NCBI GenBank assembly: GCA_022771695.1
Contig: JALEKJ010000028.1
Location: forward strand, 1 to 64,000
Source of the DNA: Roseburia sp.
GTDB taxonomy: Bacteria; Bacillota; Clostridia; Lachnospirales; Lachnospiraceae
Direction: 5' to 3'
Length of the DNA: 64,000 nt
The notes under the pieces are model-generated. The model did not search any database, had not been told where the DNA came from, and was given only the letters and a program-made list of their open reading frames with translations. Below are positions 60,758 through 64,000 of this stretch, one piece after another; the stretch's first letter is position 1, and every line of letters begins with the position of its first letter. A program made the translations under genes and the position numbers.

Positions 60758-61687
60758 ATGAAAAAAACGGAAAACAAAGAAAATGTAAGAAAGCCACGAA
60801 AACTTGAAGAATTGAATCTTATGGATGACTTCCTTTTTCAGGAGATGGTTTCACAGGAAGAGGGAGGTGAGGAATTTTGCAGGATACTATTAGGAACAAT
60901 CTTAGGCAGAACGATTCGTAAAGTAAAGGTGATTCCGCAGAAAAATATTTTAGGAATAGATACTGATAAGCATGGAATTCGACTGGATGCTTATATAGAA
61001 GAGGTGAGAGAAGAGTGTGAATTGGAGGGAGTAAAACTGATTGACGCAGAGGTTGCTTCAGATATCTATGATATAGAACCCAATAACCGATATGAAAGAC
61101 AACTGTTGCCGAAAAGAATGAGGTATTATCACGGCTTGATTGATACACAATTTTTGGCAGTTGATATGAGATATGATAAATTGCCGAATGTGGTAATTAT
61201 TACAATTTTGCCATATGACCCGTTTGAAAAAGGGAGAATGGTTTATACGATTCAGAATCAGTGTGTAGAGGATGGGACGATTCCGTATCAAGATGGGGCA
61301 AAAAAAATATTTTTGTACACAAAAGGAACAGAAGGAAACCCTAGCCAAGAATTGCGTGATATGCTAAAATACATGGAGAAAACGACAGAAGATAATGTGA
61401 CGAATCAGGATATTGCAAATATTCATAAACTTGTCCGCAAGGTAAAGTGGGACAGAAAGGTGGGGATTAGTTACATGAAATCGTGGGAACGTGAGAGCAT
61501 CGCGCGGGATGAAGGCAGGATAGAAGGAAGGATAGAAACAATATTAGAACTTCTTGGTGATATTGGAGAGATTTCGTCAGAACTGGAAGAGAGGATTGCA
61601 GAAGAGGAGAATCGTGAAGTTTTGAAACGGTGGACGAAGCTTGCTGCGCGGGCAGATAGCATTGCAGAGTTTGAGAGAGAGATGTGA
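60758..61687 (+). CDS. Rpn-family recombination-promoting nuclease/putative transposase, 309 aa
   Basis: The N-terminal PD-(D/E)XK nuclease core is typical of Rpn: LNLMDDFLFQEMVSQEEGG, RLDAYIEE (acidic metal ligand), LIDAEV and NRYERQLLPKRMRYYHGLIDTQF. The C-terminus is helical with the family's repeated EGRIEGRIE just before an acidic coiled region. ATG 60758 is preferred because AGGGGG lies upstream; an earlier ATG at 60728 is possible. Rpn proteins cut DNA and raise recombination; many are mobile, fast-evolving anti-phage-like loci. It lies at the edge of a degraded region, which fits insertion. Confidence 0.88.
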   Translation: MKKTENKENVRKPRKLEELNLMDDFLFQEMVSQEEGGEEFCRILLGTILGRTIRKVKVIPQKNILGIDTDKHGIRLDAYIEEVREECELEGVKLIDAEVASDIYDIEPNNRYERQLLPKRMRYYHGLIDTQFLAVDMRYDKLPNVVIITILPYDPFEKGRMVYTIQNQCVEDGTIPYQDGAKKIFLYTKGTEGNPSQELRDMLKYMEKTTEDNVTNQDIANIHKLVRKVKWDRKVGISYMKSWERESIARDEGRIEGRIETILELLGDIGEISSELEERIAEEENREVLKRWTKLAARADSIAEFEREM

Positions 61688-61752
61688 GGTGGCGGTATTC
61701 GCCCGCTGATTTGGAAAGATATATTGTGAGTTAACGAAGGGAGAAGATAGAA

Positions 61753-62304
61753 ATGAGCAAAATCGGAATTTTTATGGCAGACGGATGTGAGGAGATAGAA
61801 GGACTTACCGTAGTGGATGTGGTGCGCCGGGCAAAGATGGAGATTGTGACAATTTCTGTTACCGGGAAGAAGGAAGTGACCGGTTCACATAATGTGACGT
61901 TTTTTGCGGATGCACTTGCGTCGGAAGTGAACTATGATGAGCTGGATGGAATCGTTCTGCCGGGCGGTATGCCGGGAACCTTAAACCTTGGTGCGGATGA
62001 GACTGTAAATAGAGTGATTAAGGAATTTGCCGCAGCAGGAAAATTGGTGTGCGCAATCTGTGCCGCACCGAGTGTGCTTGGAGCAGCGGGAATCCTTGAA
62101 GGGAAGCATGCGACCTGTCATCCGGGCTTTGAAGAGAAATTAATCGGTGCGACTACCAGCGAGGACGAGGTTGTGGTTGACGGTAACATCATTACCAGCC
62201 GAGGTATGGGAACCGCGATTGCCTTTGCGCTCTCCATTGTGCGTTACTTCAAGGATGATGCAGCAGTGGAAGAGATAAAAAAAGGGCTTGTGTACCGGGC
62301 ATAG
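61753..62304 (+). CDS. DJ-1/PfpI-family protein, 183 aa
   Basis: The DJ-1 nucleophile elbow is VCAICAAPSVLGAAG with C103 as the likely reactive cysteine, and the partner glutamate lies in ADGCEEIEGLTV near residue 15. The mid part includes LDGIVLPGGMPGTLNLG. The protein resembles YajL-type DJ-1 members that act as chaperones or deglycases against oxidative and glyoxal damage; the activity is debated. It has its own GGGAGAAG site and a terminator behind it. Confidence 0.93.
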   Translation: MSKIGIFMADGCEEIEGLTVVDVVRRAKMEIVTISVTGKKEVTGSHNVTFFADALASEVNYDELDGIVLPGGMPGTLNLGADETVNRVIKEFAAAGKLVCAICAAPSVLGAAGILEGKHATCHPGFEEKLIGATTSEDEVVVDGNIITSRGMGTAIAFALSIVRYFKDDAAVEEIKKGLVYRA

Positions 62305-62320
62305 GACTTGGATAAAAAAG

Positions 62321-62367
62321 AAAACGTGTCACATCAACAGATTGACTGCTGACGTGGCACGTTTTTT
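62321..62367. terminator. Terminator shared by the DJ-1 and SASP genes
   Basis: AAAACGTGTCACATC pairs with GACGTGGCACGTTTT (two G-U pairs), with six Ts on the plus strand. It lies between two converging genes. Confidence 0.8.
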
Positions 62368-62402
62368 GCGTCAAAGACGGCAAATGTTATTTGCGGCAAA
62401 CG

Positions 62403-62624
62403 TTATTTACCTGACATCTGCTCTTCCTGCTTCATGATCATTTTTTTGACCATCTCGCCACCGATGCTACCTGCCTGTGCAGAAGTTAAGTCGCCGTTGT
62501 AACCCTCTTTTAAAGGCACACCGATCTCACTTGCAACTTCCTGTTTGAAGCGATTCATTGCTTCCTTTGCCTGTGGTACAGCCATCTGGCTTGTGTTAGA
62601 ACTAGAATTGTTCGTTCCGCTCAT
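62403..62624 (-). CDS. Alpha/beta-type small acid-soluble spore protein, 73 aa
   Basis: The typical pattern is present: VPQAKEAMNRFKQEVASEIGVPLKEGYNGDLTSAQAGSIGGEMVKKMI. The central EIG (germination-protease cleavage site) and the GGxMVKKMI ending identify the alpha/beta SASP that coats spore DNA. It is the key sign that the organism can sporulate. A strong GGAGGTAA ribosome site precedes the ATG. Spore-specific (sigma-G) promoter elements were looked for and are not convincing. Confidence 0.95.
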   Translation of the reverse strand: MSGTNNSSSNTSQMAVPQAKEAMNRFKQEVASEIGVPLKEGYNGDLTSAQAGSIGGEMVKKMIMKQEEQMSGK

Positions 62625-62767
62625 TGGTTTTTACCTCCATACATATCTCTTGATTTTCTGCGGTAAGCCCGCATGCTTTTTTAGGAGTACAATAATGATT
62701 ACTGTAAGTCCTAATCCTATTATTTACAGGCGATAAAATATTATGTTGGTAAATTTTGAGAATTTTC

Positions 62768-62797
62768 TTGACAATTCAAAAAACATCTGCGTATACT
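62768..62797 (+). promoter_or_regulatory. Promoter of the 28-residue ORF unit
   Basis: TTGACA (62768-62773) and TATACT (62792-62797) are 18 bp apart, close to consensus. A leader of about 50 nt precedes the small ORF. Confidence 0.65.
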
Positions 62798-62851
62798 ATC
62801 TCTTGTAAGACAACATATGAGCTAAAATTTAAGGAAAGAGAGGTAAAAATT

Positions 62852-62938
62852 ATGATTAAGCTTAGAGTCGTGAACAAATTTACAAACATGAATATGAATC
62901 ATAGTATTACCTCGATGGTGTTTGCTTATCAGCGTTGA
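62852..62938 (+). CDS. 28-residue small ORF in its own transcription unit
   Basis: ATG 62852 follows AGAGAGGT and the frame runs 28 codons to TGA at 62936-62938. The peptide (MIKLRVVNKFTNMNMNHSIT, then SMVFAYQR) is basic and rich in Asn and Met, with no signal or membrane helix. Promoter, ribosome site, ORF and terminator fit one small gene. It could encode a peptide, act as a leader for something downstream, or lie in an sRNA gene. No family is recognised. Confidence 0.45.
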   Translation: MIKLRVVNKFTNMNMNHSITSMVFAYQR

Positions 62939-62992
62939 CGTTACATCGCCATGTATGGGAGCGGAGCAGATAGTATATTCTGATAGATAAGA

Positions 62993-63027
62993 CCGTGGTA
63001 ATCCTATGGAGTACCACGGATTTTTTT
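62993..63027 (+). terminator. Terminator of the small-ORF unit
   Basis: CCGTGGTA (62993-63000) pairs with TACCACGG (63012-63019) and seven Ts follow. A second hairpin, AAAAGAGCCC-GTGA-GGGCTCTTTT, follows at 63037-63061 as a back-up. Confidence 0.85.
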
Positions 63028-63062
63028 ATTAATGCATAAAAGAGCCCGTGAGGGCTCTTTTA

Positions 63063-63190
63063 TTATTCCATAGGAAAGACCTTGTTGAATTAACGTAATA
63101 AAGTAATGGGATTTCCTATGGAATAAAAAGCACTGCGCGCATAGATGCGCAGCTGTCGCGCAGCGCCATATATGGCGCGGAACGATTCTA
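63063..63190. repeat. Palindrome cluster ahead of the acetyltransferase
   Basis: TTATTCCATAGGAAA (63063-63077) pairs perfectly over 15 bp with its complement at 63112-63126. Directly after it are GC-rich dyads CTGCGC...GCGCAG and the 16-bp palindrome GCGCCATATATGGCGC (63162-63177). The composition jumps sharply from AT to GC here. It could be a miniature inserted repeat or a complex regulatory leader for the next gene. Confidence 0.5.
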
Positions 63191-63235
63191 TCGGGATGGG
63201 ACATCGAGGAAGAGGCAAAAGGGAGGAGTTTGGGA

Positions 63236-63973
63236 TTGGATTATAAACAAATATTAGAGCAGCAGCTAGCAACTGATTATGATTGCAGCATAGCTGAGGT
63301 GCAGGGAACAGAGAATATTTTTCGGATATACAAAGAAAATGAGAACGCGCGCCCGGTAGGGGAAGAAGGCTGTGGATTTAAGCTGGCGTGTGTAAACGAA
63401 AAACTGTTGGTTATGGCAGAAGCCCCATTATTGGAATGGTGCAAAGAGAAACTTGCGAATGTAAGGGGAACATGGATGTCAGAACCTGCAAATTTGATTC
63501 GACTTCATGAGAAGCTGAAGGAGTATGGGCAGAGTCTCGCAGACGCACATCATTACTATATTCCGGCGGAAAATGCAAAGAAGCCGGAACATCGATTTGA
63601 TGTGAGATGGTATGAAAAAGAAGAAATCAAGAGGTTTGAAGGTGATGAGCGATTTGATGAGGCATTACTTTTTGATGAAGAAACACCGGATATGTTGGCG
63701 GTTTGTGCGATGAAGGGTGAAACGATTCTTGGAATGGCCGGCGCGACGGCTGACACCCCAATGATATGGCAGATTGGAGTCAATGTGACGGAGGAAGGAA
63801 AAGGTCTTGGTGTCGGTACCTATGTGACTGCTCTGCTGAAACAGCGCGTATTGGAAGCGGGAAAAATGCCGATTTACAGTACGGTGGAGAGTCATATCAA
63901 GTCTCAGAAGGTAGCGCTTGCCGCGGGATTTGTCCCGGCATTTTATGAAATTTTTTCAAAAAAGGAGTCTTAA
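63236..63973 (+). CDS. GNAT-family N-acetyltransferase, 245 aa
   Basis: The C-terminal half is a GNAT fold with CAMKGETILGMAGATADTPM, IGVNVTEEGKGLGVGTYVTALLKQRV (acetyl-CoA loop) and STVESHIKSQKVALAAGFVPAF. The N-terminal ~120 residues form a distinct domain (LLEWCKEKLANVRG and PANLIRLHEKL) found in a Firmicutes GNAT subgroup. I choose TTG 63236, seven bases after GGAGGAG; a TTG at 63230 is too close to that site. The substrate is unknown. A ribosome site (AAAGGAGG, about 63987) at the right edge belongs to a gene cut off by the window. Confidence 0.85.
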   Translation: MDYKQILEQQLATDYDCSIAEVQGTENIFRIYKENENARPVGEEGCGFKLACVNEKLLVMAEAPLLEWCKEKLANVRGTWMSEPANLIRLHEKLKEYGQSLADAHHYYIPAENAKKPEHRFDVRWYEKEEIKRFEGDERFDEALLFDEETPDMLAVCAMKGETILGMAGATADTPMIWQIGVNVTEEGKGLGVGTYVTALLKQRVLEAGKMPIYSTVESHIKSQKVALAAGFVPAFYEIFSKKES

Positions 63974-64000
63974 AGAGGCTCTTGACAAAAGGAGGAGCTA

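Noticed and set aside
62640-62760. Sigma-G promoter for the spore protein
   Set aside because: Candidate hexamers did not have the required spacing on the minus strand, so none is reported.
1-64000. CRISPR array or Cas genes
   Set aside because: No regular spacing of a 25-40 base repeat and no Cas-type proteins were found.

Overview
The window is low-GC Firmicutes DNA that reads as a spore-forming member of the Lachnospiraceae or a close clostridial relative. Supporting this are AGGAGG-type ribosome sites, sigma-A promoters, a small acid-soluble spore protein, Lachnospiraceae-style lipoprotein binding proteins, TRAP and oligopeptide transporters, and ATP-dependent peptide and branched-chain amino acid uptake. 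This assignment is from recognition, not from a search. 

Positions 1 to about 13,885 look like an integrated mobile element. It carries an XRE regulator, a WYL-domain regulator broken by an in-frame amber codon, and a compact operon of unfamiliar genes (1856-5791). That operon encodes a protein with a shared helical N-terminal module, a Ycf46-like AAA+ ATPase, and a protein combining a PD-(D/E)XK-like motif with a glycine-zipper C-terminus. Several accessory genes follow (a second N-terminal-module protein, a membrane-anchored protein, two conserved hypotheticals), then a recombination module (DUF932, a small protein, YqaJ nuclease, RecT annealase, DUF5688). The element seems to end in a 3' fragment of a tRNA-Leu gene with its own terminator (13834-13932), a typical attachment scar. 

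Positions 13,900 to 18,900 hold a second island flanked by near-identical TTTGACAT(C/T)AACGGGA repeats: a truncated and frameshifted tyrosine integrase, a large ROCO protein (leucine-rich repeats, Roc GTPase, COR), a YefM/YoeB-type toxin-antitoxin pair with an operator inside its promoter, and an IS200/IS605 TnpA remnant. 

From 18,981 on the sequence looks like ordinary chromosome devoted mostly to nutrient uptake. Two adjacent peptide ABC transporter operons (19,609-25,353 and 25,694-31,985) are followed by a LivJHMGF branched-chain amino acid transporter (33,120-37,997), a cytidylate-kinase-like gene, an M3 oligopeptidase that can digest imported peptides, and an aldo/keto reductase with two iron-sulfur motifs. 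Next is a TRAP transporter whose binding protein is frameshifted, running into a YcxB-like protein, a YesM-type histidine kinase, an AraC-type response regulator, a second TRAP-type binding protein, an MFS transporter and a cupin. 

The last part carries a KtrAB potassium system, a DUF1653/methyltransferase group, a LysR regulator divergent from a cysteine desulfidase plus symporter pair, a CYTH protein, acetyltransferases, an Rpn-family nuclease/transposase, a DJ-1 protein, the spore protein, and a promoter-to-terminator unit around a 28-residue ORF. The best candidate for an undescribed system is the Ycf46-AAA/nuclease/glycine-zipper operon with its WYL regulator.
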